Below are positions 17,625 to 25,715 of a stretch of 64,000 bases of DNA, piece by piece; the first letter of the stretch is position 1, and each line of letters begins with the position of its first letter. A model generated the notes under the pieces. The model did no database searches, was not told the DNA's origin, and saw nothing but the letters and a program-made list of their open reading frames with translations. Location of the stretch: the NCBI GenBank assembly GCA_030841085.1, contig JAVEDP010000024.1:248001-312000 (forward strand). Reading direction: 5' to 3'. Source of the stretch: Pyrinomonadaceae bacterium (GTDB taxonomy: Bacteria > Acidobacteriota > Blastocatellia > Pyrinomonadales > Pyrinomonadaceae). The position numbers and the translations under genes are program-made.

Positions 17625-18631
17625 TGGATACGGGTTTCATTCCCTGTGCGAATCTTCAGTTGCTGACCGCGCTCGAGACGCAACTCTTTGCCACGGCTGG
17701 TTAGCACCCCGGCCGTCCCGACTGAGCCACCAACCGCAGCGCCAATCGCCGCGCCGTGCCCGCCGCCGAAAATTGCGCCGATGATTGCGCCGATGCCGGC
17801 GCTGGCGCCCACTTTGGAAACGGTGTCTTTGGTTGAGTCTCGCCCTTTCACGCCACCTTCAGAATCAACCGTGCCGCTGTCGCCATTACCCATGTCAAGG
17901 ATTTCGACCACCGAAGCGTTGAACGGACTGGTGCGGCCGTCGGCCGTGCGGATTGAATCGAACGATAGTTGCAACTGCGCCGATCCTTTAACCTTTCCGG
18001 CACGCTTGACGCGCGAAATGCGGCCTTCAACGATCGCGCCCGCAAACTCATTAGGACTGGTAACGCGAGCCTGAAACGGATCGCCTTGCTGGCTGACTTC
18101 GGTTGAAATGCCGGACTGCAGCTCGACCACCAGCACGGAGTCGCGCGGAATAAACACTGGTCCATTATTTACGGGCACGGAGTTGGACGTGTTCGCAGAG
18201 CTTTGCGTGTTGTTCGCTGTGTTATCAGGCGTGCTGTCCGGCGTAGTGTCCTGCGTCGAATCAACTGCGCCACGCCGGCCCAGATTAGTCGGAATTGACG
18301 AATTGAAATTGCCGCGATCGTAGCCGGTTGCATAGCCGGTTTCGAATCCTTGCTGGTAACCGTCCTTATAATCTTCGAGCGTGCCCCATGCCTGATTGTA
18401 GGTGCGGTTTGCAGTTTGGTACTCGTCCTTGTTTTGATAATTGCGCGGGGCGTGGTCGGCAACATCGCGATAGCCCGCGTTGTAGCCATCGGAATAACCC
18501 GTTCGATAACCACGTTCGAGCGCGGTCGATTGCGTTTGTGAAACTGACGCCGCAACGTTCGACGTGCCCGCCGCCAGTGAGATCAGGCCGAGGGAGATGA
18601 CGGCCAGAAACGAGAACTTGAGATATTTCAT
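17621..18631 (-). CDS. Secreted protein with GYxxGY repeats and glycine-zipper segment
   Basis: No named family is recognised with certainty. An N-terminal signal peptide (MKYLKFSFLAVISLGLISLA) ends near AAASVSQ. Residues 40-110 hold Gly-Tyr repeats of the form GYRTGYSDGYNAGY and GYQQGFETGYATGYDRG. A Ser/Thr/Asn/Asp-rich linker follows, then a beta-rich region (about 160-250) and a glycine-zipper stretch IGAIIGAIFGGGHGAAIG with AVGGSVG. Such zippers can insert in or coat membranes. The end (LRLERGQQLKIRTGNETRIQ) suggests a small beta domain. It overlaps the SAM hydrolase gene by four bases, so the two are made together. Likely periplasmic or outer-membrane associated. Confidence 0.8.
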   Translation of the reverse strand: MKYLKFSFLAVISLGLISLAAGTSNVAASVSQTQSTALERGYRTGYSDGYNAGYRDVADHAPRNYQNKDEYQTANRTYNQAWGTLEDYKDGYQQGFETGYATGYDRGNFNSSIPTNLGRRGAVDSTQDTTPDSTPDNTANNTQSSANTSNSVPVNNGPVFIPRDSVLVVELQSGISTEVSQQGDPFQARVTSPNEFAGAIVEGRISRVKRAGKVKGSAQLQLSFDSIRTADGRTSPFNASVVEILDMGNGDSGTVDSEGGVKGRDSTKDTVSKVGASAGIGAIIGAIFGGGHGAAIGAAVGGSVGTAGVLTSRGKELRLERGQQLKIRTGNETRIQ

Positions 18632-18891
18632 ATTGTTGTTCCTTCCAAAAATTTACGGCGATCCGCCGCCGCAGGGGTCTTGGGAGAGCCAACCTCGTGC
18701 GAACCGAATGCTAACACCGCATTGGCCCACTAACAATACGACGCAAGGTAGTGGGCGTCCGAAAAACTTTTCCGTTTGTCGCGGCGTTACGACAAGCTAA
18801 AGCTTATCGAACAGCAACTGGCAAGGCTCCTTAGCCTGCTTGACCACACTTTTGTGCGCGCCTAGACTCAAACGAACTTGCCCAACCAGAA

Positions 18892-20166
18892 ATGAGCCGC
18901 CATTCAGATGCTGAATTCATGGCGACGGTTGGCGAACCCTTAACTGCAAAAATGCCCGAAAACCGCCGAGTCTATTTGGATCACAGCGCCACGACGCCGG
19001 CGGACCCGCGCGTTGTCGCGGCGATGCTTCCTTATCTGACCGAGAAGTTTGGCAATCCTTCAAGCGTACATGGCTTTGGGCAAGAGGCCCGCGCCGCGGT
19101 CGACCGCGCGCGCCGCGAGGTGGCTACGCTGATTGGCGCGCGCGCGAACGAGGTCGTTTTTGTGTCCGGCGGCACGGAAGCAAACAACCTGGCGATCCGC
19201 GGAGTTTGTGAAGCGGCGGGGGTGGATGGCAAGCACCTCATCACTTCAGCCATCGAGCATTCGTCAGTTCGAGGTATTTGCGAAGCGTTGGAAAAACGCA
19301 ACTGGGAAGTGACGCGCCTGCCGGTCTATGAAAACGGAATCGTAAAGGTCGAAGACGTGAAAGCGGCTCTGCGTCCGGACACCGTTTTGGTTTCGGTGAT
19401 GCTGGCCAACAATGAAATCGGAACGATTCAGCCGATCGAAGAAATCGGCGCGCTGGTTCGTGCAGAACGCGAAAAGCATGCCCGGAAAATCTGGTTTCAT
19501 ACCGACGCCGTGCAAGCCGCCGGCCGCCTCGAACTAATTGTCGATGCGCTCTGCTGCGATCTTTTATCGCTTTCGGCCCACAAGATTTATGCACCGAAAG
19601 GCACGGGCGCGCTTTACGTTCGTCGTGGTGTTCGGCTGGCGCCACAGAATTCGGGCGGACACCAGGAGCGTGAACGGCGTGCGGGTACTGAAGGCGTTCC
19701 CGGCATCGTTGCGTTTGGAGAGGCTGCGAAACTTGCTCGTGAAGAGATGGGCCAACGCGCGGAGCATGAAGAACAGCTGCGGAATCTTTTCGAAAAGGGC
19801 GTAAGCGAACGCATTAATGACATCGTATTCAACGGTGACCGTGATCGACGGTTGCCGCACGTTTCCAATATCTCTTTTCGTTTCATCGAAGGCGAAGGGT
19901 TGCTGATTAGCTTGGACCTGCAAGGAATTGCGGTCTCAACTGGTTCCGCCTGTTCATCGGGAACGCTGGAGCCTTCGCCGGTAATAATCGCGTTGGGCCG
20001 CAACGACGAAGTCGCGCGCGGCGCAATACGGTTCAGTTTTGGTAAAGACAACACTGAAGCTGACGTTGATTACATGCTCGAAGTTCTGCCGCGCGTTGTC
20101 GAGAAACTGCGCCACCTCTCTCCACTAAATAAAGTCCGCAACAAAGAACCGGCCTTAGTTAAATAA
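18892..20166 (+). CDS. iscS: Cysteine desulfurase (IscS/NifS family)
   Basis: A PLP enzyme that removes sulfur from cysteine to supply Fe-S cluster and tRNA thiolation pathways. VYLDHSATTPADPRV is the N-terminal signature, SLSAHKIYAPKGTGALY contains the PLP Lys, and STGSACSSGTLEPS holds the catalytic Cys on its mobile loop (the IscS/NifS type rather than SufS). Residues 1-20 precede the usual start, and MPENRRVYLDH at 18952 is an alternative ATG; none of the candidates has a strong Shine-Dalgarno. A NifU-like scaffold gene follows after seven bases. No iscR, hscA or ferredoxin gene is nearby. Confidence 0.92.
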   Translation: MSRHSDAEFMATVGEPLTAKMPENRRVYLDHSATTPADPRVVAAMLPYLTEKFGNPSSVHGFGQEARAAVDRARREVATLIGARANEVVFVSGGTEANNLAIRGVCEAAGVDGKHLITSAIEHSSVRGICEALEKRNWEVTRLPVYENGIVKVEDVKAALRPDTVLVSVMLANNEIGTIQPIEEIGALVRAEREKHARKIWFHTDAVQAAGRLELIVDALCCDLLSLSAHKIYAPKGTGALYVRRGVRLAPQNSGGHQERERRAGTEGVPGIVAFGEAAKLAREEMGQRAEHEEQLRNLFEKGVSERINDIVFNGDRDRRLPHVSNISFRFIEGEGLLISLDLQGIAVSTGSACSSGTLEPSPVIIALGRNDEVARGAIRFSFGKDNTEADVDYMLEVLPRVVEKLRHLSPLNKVRNKEPALVK

Positions 20167-20172
20167 CTGCTC

Positions 20173-20559
20173 GTGCCTTATTCGCAAATCTTTAAAGATC
20201 ATTTGCAGAACCCGCGCAACGGCGGCGAACTCAAGGGCGCCGATGTTGTCGGTGAAGAAACAAATCCGGTTTGCGGCGATCGTCTGCGGCTAGCACTTAA
20301 GATAAATGATGAGACGATCGAAGCGGCGCGCTTTCTGGCTTATGGCTGTCCGCCGGTGTTGGTTTGCGGCTCGGCTCTAACAGAATTAATTGAGGGGAAA
20401 ACTACTGAAGAGGCGTTGCTGGTAACGAGAAAGCAACTGGTCGAAGCGGTCGGGGGGCTGCCATTAAGAAAACAACACGCGGCGGCGTTGGCAATTGAAA
20501 CGTTGCGATCAGCAATGGAAAAAAGAAAGAGCGGGGGCAAGCCCACCGATGTGGCATAG
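20173..20559 (+). CDS. NifU/IscU-like Fe-S scaffold protein, atypical
   Basis: Resembles the N-terminal scaffold domain of NifU/IscU that holds a nascent Fe-S cluster. FKDHLQNPRNGG and ETNPVCGDRL match the family, with the first Cys at residue 34. The second site reads YGCPPVLVCGSALTEL instead of the usual FGCGSAIA, giving two cysteines (59 and 65). The third conserved Cys, normally in a KxHCS stretch, is missing: the sequence is RKQHAAALA. It starts with GTG at 20173, seven bases after the desulfurase, so pairing is clear. The last residues (SGGKPTDVA) and the stop come from repeat sequence. It may be a sulfur-carrier or specialised scaffold rather than a standard IscU. Confidence 0.85.
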   Translation: MPYSQIFKDHLQNPRNGGELKGADVVGEETNPVCGDRLRLALKINDETIEAARFLAYGCPPVLVCGSALTELIEGKTTEEALLVTRKQLVEAVGGLPLRKQHAAALAIETLRSAMEKRKSGGKPTDVA

Positions 20560-20607
20560 ACTTCAGTCTGTGTCGCCGTACCAGCCACAGACTAAAGTCT
20601 ATGCCAC
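20530..20607. repeat. Fused repeats: family B half-element plus GTGGCATAGACT palindrome (copy 2)
   Basis: GAGCGGGGGCAAGCCCAC at about 20529-20546 runs directly into GTGGCATAGACTTCAGTCTG (20551), which pairs with CAGACTAAAGTCTATGCCAC (ending 20607). The first part encodes the C-terminus of the NifU-like protein and the TAG inside GGCATAG is its stop. The other family B half (TTGGGAAGGGGGCATGCCCC) lies at 20703-20722, so the palindrome looks inserted into, or joined to, a family B element. Confidence 0.75.
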
Positions 20608-20738
20608 TACCCAACCTGAGAGATTACTCAACTCGATCTTCAGATTTAGCGTAACGGCCCTTCGATCCAGAAATCCAAAATCCAACCTAGAAAAGCTCGT
20701 GGTTGGGAAGGGGGCATGCCCCGCTGGCGGACCAGACT

Positions 20739-23462
20739 TTAAGGTTGAGTCAGGCGCGGCCTCGTCGCTTGAGGCGTCGCTCCTGCTCGATGATATTCCG
20801 GCCCGCAATATTTTTTGGGCTCGGTGCCAAGTACAAATGTCCTCGTGCGGATTACCGGACAAGTCTCGACCGCAATCAACCCAGTGGTTGGATCAATATC
20901 AAGAGTAATAGTTCCCTCTAATCGCCCACTCTCATTCGTGCGAAGTTCGCTTCTCGGTTTTCGCGGTGAAGGACTGGGCGAAGGTTCAAGAGTCGGCAAG
21001 GGAACAACATCGCCAGGCTCGAGTGTTGGCAACTCCTCCGGCGTTAATTCTGGTTCGGCCGGAATCGTCTCGGCGCCGTGCGGCGCTGTGCCGTTGATGA
21101 AAAGCTCAAGACGCTTGTCCGGATCATCCGGCGCGGCGGGTGCTCCCGTCTTGGGATTAATTGCGATTTGTTCAATACCGGCGGGCATGGCCCAGTCGCC
21201 CTGCCACTCGGGATGTTCCGCTAGCGCAACTTGCATGAAGTCGCTCCATATCGGCAGCGCCGAATTCGCTCCGGTCAGGCCAAGTTGCGAGCCGTCGTCG
21301 AATCCCACCCAAACAACGCACACCAGATTCGGCGTGTAACCAGCGAACCAACCGTCTCGCGACGTGCCGGTTTTTCCGGCGACGTTTGCTTTGAATCCAC
21401 GCGCGCGCAATGGCGCGGCTGTGCCGCGATTCACAACGTCCTTCATAAACGAAGTCATCACGTACGCGACGTCGGGATGAAACACTTCATTCTTTTGCGG
21501 CGTGGGTGCAGCGATAGTCACACCCGTGCCCGTCGTGATGCGATTGATTGCGATGGGCGTGGTGCGCGTGCCGAGCGTCGCGAATGCGGTGTAGGCAGAA
21601 GCAACTTGCAGCGGCGTGGCTTCACTGGTGCCGAGCGCCATCGCTGGATACGCGTGCGGCGGCTTAGGCAGCCCTGCCTTGGCGGCAAGGTTCATAACAC
21701 GCCCGATCGTAACCTCCATGGCGACGTCCACGGTGACGACGTTCAAACTATGGACCAGCCCGTCGCGCAACGTAACAGGTGCATGGGAATACGAGTCTCC
21801 AAAGTTACCTGGCGAATATTCCTGATTGTCGTAAGTGAATGTTTTTGGTTCGTCAATGTAAGTCGTCGCCGCAGTAATAACGCGAGGGACCGGATCGTAA
21901 GCAGTGTTAAGCGCGGTCGCATAGACGAACGGCTTGAACGACGAGCCGGGTTGCCGCGACGCGTCAGTGACTCGATTGAGCTGGCTCTTGCCGTAATCGC
22001 GGCCGCCAACCATCGCCACAATTTCTCCCGTCTTCGCATTCATCGCCACCAACGCCGCCTGCAGCGTTCCCGGCGCAAAGCGTTTCGCCTGAATCTTATC
22101 GAGCGCGGCGAGTTGTTTTGTAACGGCGGCGTAGGCCGCGCGCTGCAAATCAAGATCGATGGTTGTATAAATTCGCAGATGCTCGGCCGCGCCTGGGCCA
22201 GCGATGATGTCGCCGAGCTGGCTCTGTACGTAGTCGGCAAAATACGGTGCGTCAGAAATATCGATGCGACCCTTGGTGGCCGCCACTTGCAAAGGTTGCG
22301 CCTTCGCCTGGGCTGCTTCGTCGGCCGTAATCGCGTTGGTTTCCGCCATGTTATCCAGCACCTGATTGCGCCGGGCCGTGGCCGTATCGAGGTCGTGATA
22401 CGGGTTATAACGGTTGGGGCTGCGGATCAATCCGGCAAGGAACGCAGACTCGGGAAGAGTCAGATTGGTGACGTCTTTGTTGAAATACGCGTCCGCGGCT
22501 TCGCCAAAACCATTTATCGAAAAACCCGATTGTTGGCCCAGGTAAACCTGGTTCGCATACAGTGCGAAGATCTGTTCCTTCGACAGGCGAGTCTCCAGAA
22601 TGATCGACATGTAGGCTTCCGCAACCTTGCGTCGCAGCGTTCGCTCAGGCGACAGCAACAGGTTCTTGACCAATTGCTGCGTGATGCTGGAACCGCCCTG
22701 CCGCGCGATTGGCGAATTGGGATCAGAATCGTAGCGACGCACCAACGCGCGCAGAATGCCGCGAAGGTTTACACCGTAGTGTTCAAAGAATGATCTATCT
22801 TCAGTCACCACGATCGCCTTCACCAGGTGAGACGGCAGATCGTTGTAGCCGACGATTTTTCGTTTAGACCGATCGCGACCCGTTACTGAGCTGATCAGTT
22901 GCGGCTCCAGCCAGGCCTTATCTAATTTTGCGTTGGTTTCGAGGTCAGAAATTCCGCTGACTGCCTTGCCCGTTCGCACAAACTGGATACGCACATGCTG
23001 AAACTGGCGTTGGCCGTCGACGACGTTACTGTCGCTTGGTTCAATCTCAACCGAACCGTTGTTTACCAAATAACGGCCACGAGCTTTGTCCGCCTGTTGG
23101 GATTTTTCAACGTAGCCGGAGCCTTTCAAAAGTTCCAGCAACTGGTCCTGGCTGATTGCCTGGCCCACGTGCAACTGCTTTGGCGCCGCATAAATTCCCG
23201 CGGATCGCGTGAAGACTTCGCCTTTTAATAAATTATCGATGCGGCCGGAAAAAACACTCCAGTAATAAATCAAAAAACCAAAAACGATAATGGATATCGC
23301 GGCGAGCGGAATGATTACGGGCGGACTGAGCAGTCTGCGCAGCAGGCGATGGCCAAAACTGGGGCTCGGCTGCGTGTAGGCAACAATGCGAGATTGGCCG
23401 CGGGAATCTTTTTCCCGTCTAACTCCGGGCGGCTTTCCTTCAGGTGGGTATCTTACTGGCAT
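20739..23462 (-). CDS. Bifunctional penicillin-binding protein 1B-like (transglycosylase/transpeptidase)
   Basis: Polymerises and crosslinks peptidoglycan in the periplasm. A cytoplasmic N-terminus of about 45 residues leads to one membrane anchor (IIPLAAISIIVFGFLIYYW). A UB2H-like region follows, then the GT51 domain with VTEDRSFFEHYGVN (catalytic Glu), QGGSSITQQLVKNL and RKVAEAYMSIILE. The transpeptidase domain has SRQPGSSFKPFVYA (SxxK), SLN in VHSLNVVTVD and AGKTGTSRDGWF (KTG). The C-terminal 100 residues are a Pro/Glu-rich linker (PSPSPSPRKP) and a small segment with two Cys. Length 907 is long for the family because of that tail. ATG at 23462. It is alone in its unit. Confidence 0.93.
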   Translation of the reverse strand: MPVRYPPEGKPPGVRREKDSRGQSRIVAYTQPSPSFGHRLLRRLLSPPVIIPLAAISIIVFGFLIYYWSVFSGRIDNLLKGEVFTRSAGIYAAPKQLHVGQAISQDQLLELLKGSGYVEKSQQADKARGRYLVNNGSVEIEPSDSNVVDGQRQFQHVRIQFVRTGKAVSGISDLETNAKLDKAWLEPQLISSVTGRDRSKRKIVGYNDLPSHLVKAIVVTEDRSFFEHYGVNLRGILRALVRRYDSDPNSPIARQGGSSITQQLVKNLLLSPERTLRRKVAEAYMSIILETRLSKEQIFALYANQVYLGQQSGFSINGFGEAADAYFNKDVTNLTLPESAFLAGLIRSPNRYNPYHDLDTATARRNQVLDNMAETNAITADEAAQAKAQPLQVAATKGRIDISDAPYFADYVQSQLGDIIAGPGAAEHLRIYTTIDLDLQRAAYAAVTKQLAALDKIQAKRFAPGTLQAALVAMNAKTGEIVAMVGGRDYGKSQLNRVTDASRQPGSSFKPFVYATALNTAYDPVPRVITAATTYIDEPKTFTYDNQEYSPGNFGDSYSHAPVTLRDGLVHSLNVVTVDVAMEVTIGRVMNLAAKAGLPKPPHAYPAMALGTSEATPLQVASAYTAFATLGTRTTPIAINRITTGTGVTIAAPTPQKNEVFHPDVAYVMTSFMKDVVNRGTAAPLRARGFKANVAGKTGTSRDGWFAGYTPNLVCVVWVGFDDGSQLGLTGANSALPIWSDFMQVALAEHPEWQGDWAMPAGIEQIAINPKTGAPAAPDDPDKRLELFINGTAPHGAETIPAEPELTPEELPTLEPGDVVPLPTLEPSPSPSPRKPRSELRTNESGRLEGTITLDIDPTTGLIAVETCPVIRTRTFVLGTEPKKYCGPEYHRAGATPQATRPRLTQP

Positions 23463-23634
23463 AAGAACAGGCGATAGACCTCGCTGGTCCAGTTCTGCAT
23501 CGGGCGCTGGTCAGTCGTCCATCCTCTTCGCTTAAATGCTAACCTCTTGCACCGAAGGTGTCCACTTAATTGACAGCCCAAGTGTCTTTAGCTAACGTCC
23601 AAAGTTAACTGCGCTTGGATGCGATTAGTAACTT

Positions 23635-24681
23635 ATGAGTCTATCGCCAACGCGAAGGCCTTCGCTTGCGGGCAACGATCGCCGTATCCTCTTTGCTCTC
23701 TTGGCAGTCGTAGTTGCCATGGGCTGCGGAGCTATCGGCTTTCATCTGATCGAAGGCTGGTCAATACTTGATAGCCTTTATGCAGCGGCGCAGACTGTTA
23801 CCACGGTCGGCTATGGCGACGTTACGCCCGCAACTCGCAATGGCAGATTGTTTGCGATGGTCTTCATGCTTGCCGGCGTTGGTGTCGTGCTTTATGCGCT
23901 GACGGCGACGGTACACGCAATTGTGCAATCTGAATTGGTGGCTACGTTTGGTGAGCGGCGACAATCGAAAAAAATGAGCAAACTAAGAAATCATTTCATC
24001 GTTTGCGGCGCCGGACGCGTGGGATCGCATTTGGTACGGAGCCTGCTGAATGGCAATGAAACTTTTGTTGTAATCGAAAGAGATCCGCAACGAGTGGCGG
24101 ACTTAAACGCACTGGGCGTAACAGTGCTGGTGCGCGACGCGACGCTGGAGGAAACTTTACGAGCAGCAGGCGTTGAGGAAGCGCGCGGCCTTGCGTCATG
24201 CCTGCCTGACGATGCTGATAACGTGTATGTCGTGCTGACCGCTCGCGATCTGAATTCGAATCTACACATTGTCGCGCGCGCCGCTGAAGAGCAGGCAGAA
24301 GCAAAGCTGATTCGCGCCGGCGCCAATCGCGTGGTCGCGCCAACGATCATCGGCGGGCACCGCATGGCAATGGCCCTGACCAAGCCGGCCGTAGACGATT
24401 TTATCGGCTCAATCACTGCCAACAAGTTGGAGCTGGCATTTGAAGAACTCAAGGTTGATCCAGCATCGCCTTTGGTTGGCCAGAAACTGAGCGAAACCAA
24501 CATTCGTTCCGAACTGGACATCGTCATCGTCAGCATCCAGCGCGCTGATGGTCAAATACTTTTCAATCCGAGTGGGGATGCGGCTATCGGCAGCGGCGAT
24601 GTGCTTATCGCTATTGGCCATTCAGAATCGTTAATGAAACTGAACGCGCTGGCCGGGGGCCTGGCCGCAAATGTTGTCTAG
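23635..24681 (+). CDS. Two-TM potassium channel with RCK (TrkA-N/TrkA-C) domains
   Basis: An inner-membrane K+ channel gated by a cytoplasmic nucleotide- or ion-binding ring. Two hydrophobic helices (residues 20-40 and about 75-100) flank the pore loop TVTTVGYGDVTP, which contains the K+ selectivity filter TVGYG. The RCK_N Rossmann domain begins at NHFIVCGAGRVGSHLV and carries the GxGxxG nucleotide site. A TrkA-C domain fills the last 90 residues. Length 348 and layout match MthK/GsuK-like channels. The stop TAG is immediately followed by the ATG of the epimerase-like gene with no gap, so the two are co-translated. Confidence 0.92.
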   Translation: MSLSPTRRPSLAGNDRRILFALLAVVVAMGCGAIGFHLIEGWSILDSLYAAAQTVTTVGYGDVTPATRNGRLFAMVFMLAGVGVVLYALTATVHAIVQSELVATFGERRQSKKMSKLRNHFIVCGAGRVGSHLVRSLLNGNETFVVIERDPQRVADLNALGVTVLVRDATLEETLRAAGVEEARGLASCLPDDADNVYVVLTARDLNSNLHIVARAAEEQAEAKLIRAGANRVVAPTIIGGHRMAMALTKPAVDDFIGSITANKLELAFEELKVDPASPLVGQKLSETNIRSELDIVIVSIQRADGQILFNPSGDAAIGSGDVLIAIGHSESLMKLNALAGGLAANVV

Positions 24682-25524
24682 ATGAAAATTCTCGTTACCG
24701 GCGGCAGTGGTTATCTGGGCACGCACGTTTGCCGCTTCTTTAACGCCGATGATTTCTCGCGGCGTACCGGCCATGACATTCTCAACGACGAAGACGTCCG
24801 ACTGGTGTCGGACTATGACGTCGTAATTCATCTTGCCGCTCATCTCGATAAGGACCCAGCAGCAGCCGACCTCTGTTTTAAGACTAACGCGGAAGCCGCG
24901 GCGAACGTAGTAAAACATCTCAAGCCTAATGCCGCATTTATTTATGCGTCGACGAAAGACGTTTACGGTACACATCCGAACTTACAGCCGCTGGTTTCGG
25001 AAACTTGTTCAACTGACTACTCCGGCCAGACCGCGTTCGAGTGGTCCAAACTAATTGGCGAGCGCTACGTTGAATATTTTGCGCGCCGCAACGACGTGCG
25101 CGCGTGCATTTTCCGCATGTCAACAATCTATGCGCGGCCCTCCGACGGTAATGAAGCCAGTTTTGTGACGCATTACGTCGAATCTGTTAAGCGCGGGTGG
25201 CCCATCCATCTGCCGCTCGACGGCCAGCCCATACGCGACATTCTGCATGTCGATGACTTTTCCCGAGCCTGTCAGCTATTCATCGATTCGGTGCATGCTT
25301 CCGGTTTGTATAATCTCGGCGGCGGAGCGCGAAACTCAGTGAGCTTGAGAGAACTCGTAGGGTTGATCGGCAAGCAGATTGAACTCGAGCCGGTGATTGC
25401 GGATGCGGGGCCGTTGCCCTCGAATGTTCCCGTTCGTTATGTTTCGGATTTGACGAAGATCCGTGAGCAGCTCGCCTGGCAACCGCAGATAGGAATCGTG
25501 GAAGGAATACGTAGTCTCTTATAG
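24682..25524 (+). CDS. NAD-dependent epimerase/dehydratase family protein (catalytic Tyr replaced by Phe)
   Basis: An extended SDR fold likely to act on a nucleotide sugar. MKILVTGGSGYLGTHV is the NAD-binding glycine motif, VVIHLAAH the following strand and helix, and YASTKDVYG carries the usual Ser/Thr. In the YxxxK position the sequence is AFEWSKLIGE, so the catalytic Tyr appears to be Phe, which would weaken normal epimerase or dehydratase chemistry. PIRDILHVDDFSRA and YNLGGGARNSVSL are typical C-terminal motifs. The ATG directly follows the potassium channel stop. The heptose operon begins 190 bases downstream, but the protein does not resemble HldD closely. Confidence 0.83.
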   Translation: MKILVTGGSGYLGTHVCRFFNADDFSRRTGHDILNDEDVRLVSDYDVVIHLAAHLDKDPAAADLCFKTNAEAAANVVKHLKPNAAFIYASTKDVYGTHPNLQPLVSETCSTDYSGQTAFEWSKLIGERYVEYFARRNDVRACIFRMSTIYARPSDGNEASFVTHYVESVKRGWPIHLPLDGQPIRDILHVDDFSRACQLFIDSVHASGLYNLGGGARNSVSLRELVGLIGKQIELEPVIADAGPLPSNVPVRYVSDLTKIREQLAWQPQIGIVEGIRSLL

Positions 25525-25561
25525 CTATGCTTGAGCACCAATAAGTCATAAGCAAAGATAA

Positions 25562-25695
25562 GATTTACCATTTGCCATTTACCATTTCTCATTTGTCATT
25601 TGGCCAGGAGAATCGAGATCGATTAAACGGAGGAAGCGCTCAAGCCGGCTGGATGAGGAATGGCAAATGAGAAATGGTAAATGGTAAATGGTAAA
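25562..25695. repeat. 7-base-period tandem repeats arranged as an inverted pair
   Basis: Left: ACCATTT, GCCATTT, ACCATTT, CTCATTT, GTCATTT (25567-25601). Right: AAATGGC, AAATGAG, then three AAATGGT units (to 25695), the reverse complement of the left. About 55 bases of unique sequence form the loop. It fills the gap before waaF. Confidence 0.85.
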
Positions 25696-25715
25696 TTCTT
25701 CCCGACGACTAAACA

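Noticed and set aside
21231-22793. A 520-residue open frame on the plus strand
   Set aside because: It is antisense to the clearly real PBP1b-like gene, is Arg/His-rich and shows no domain.
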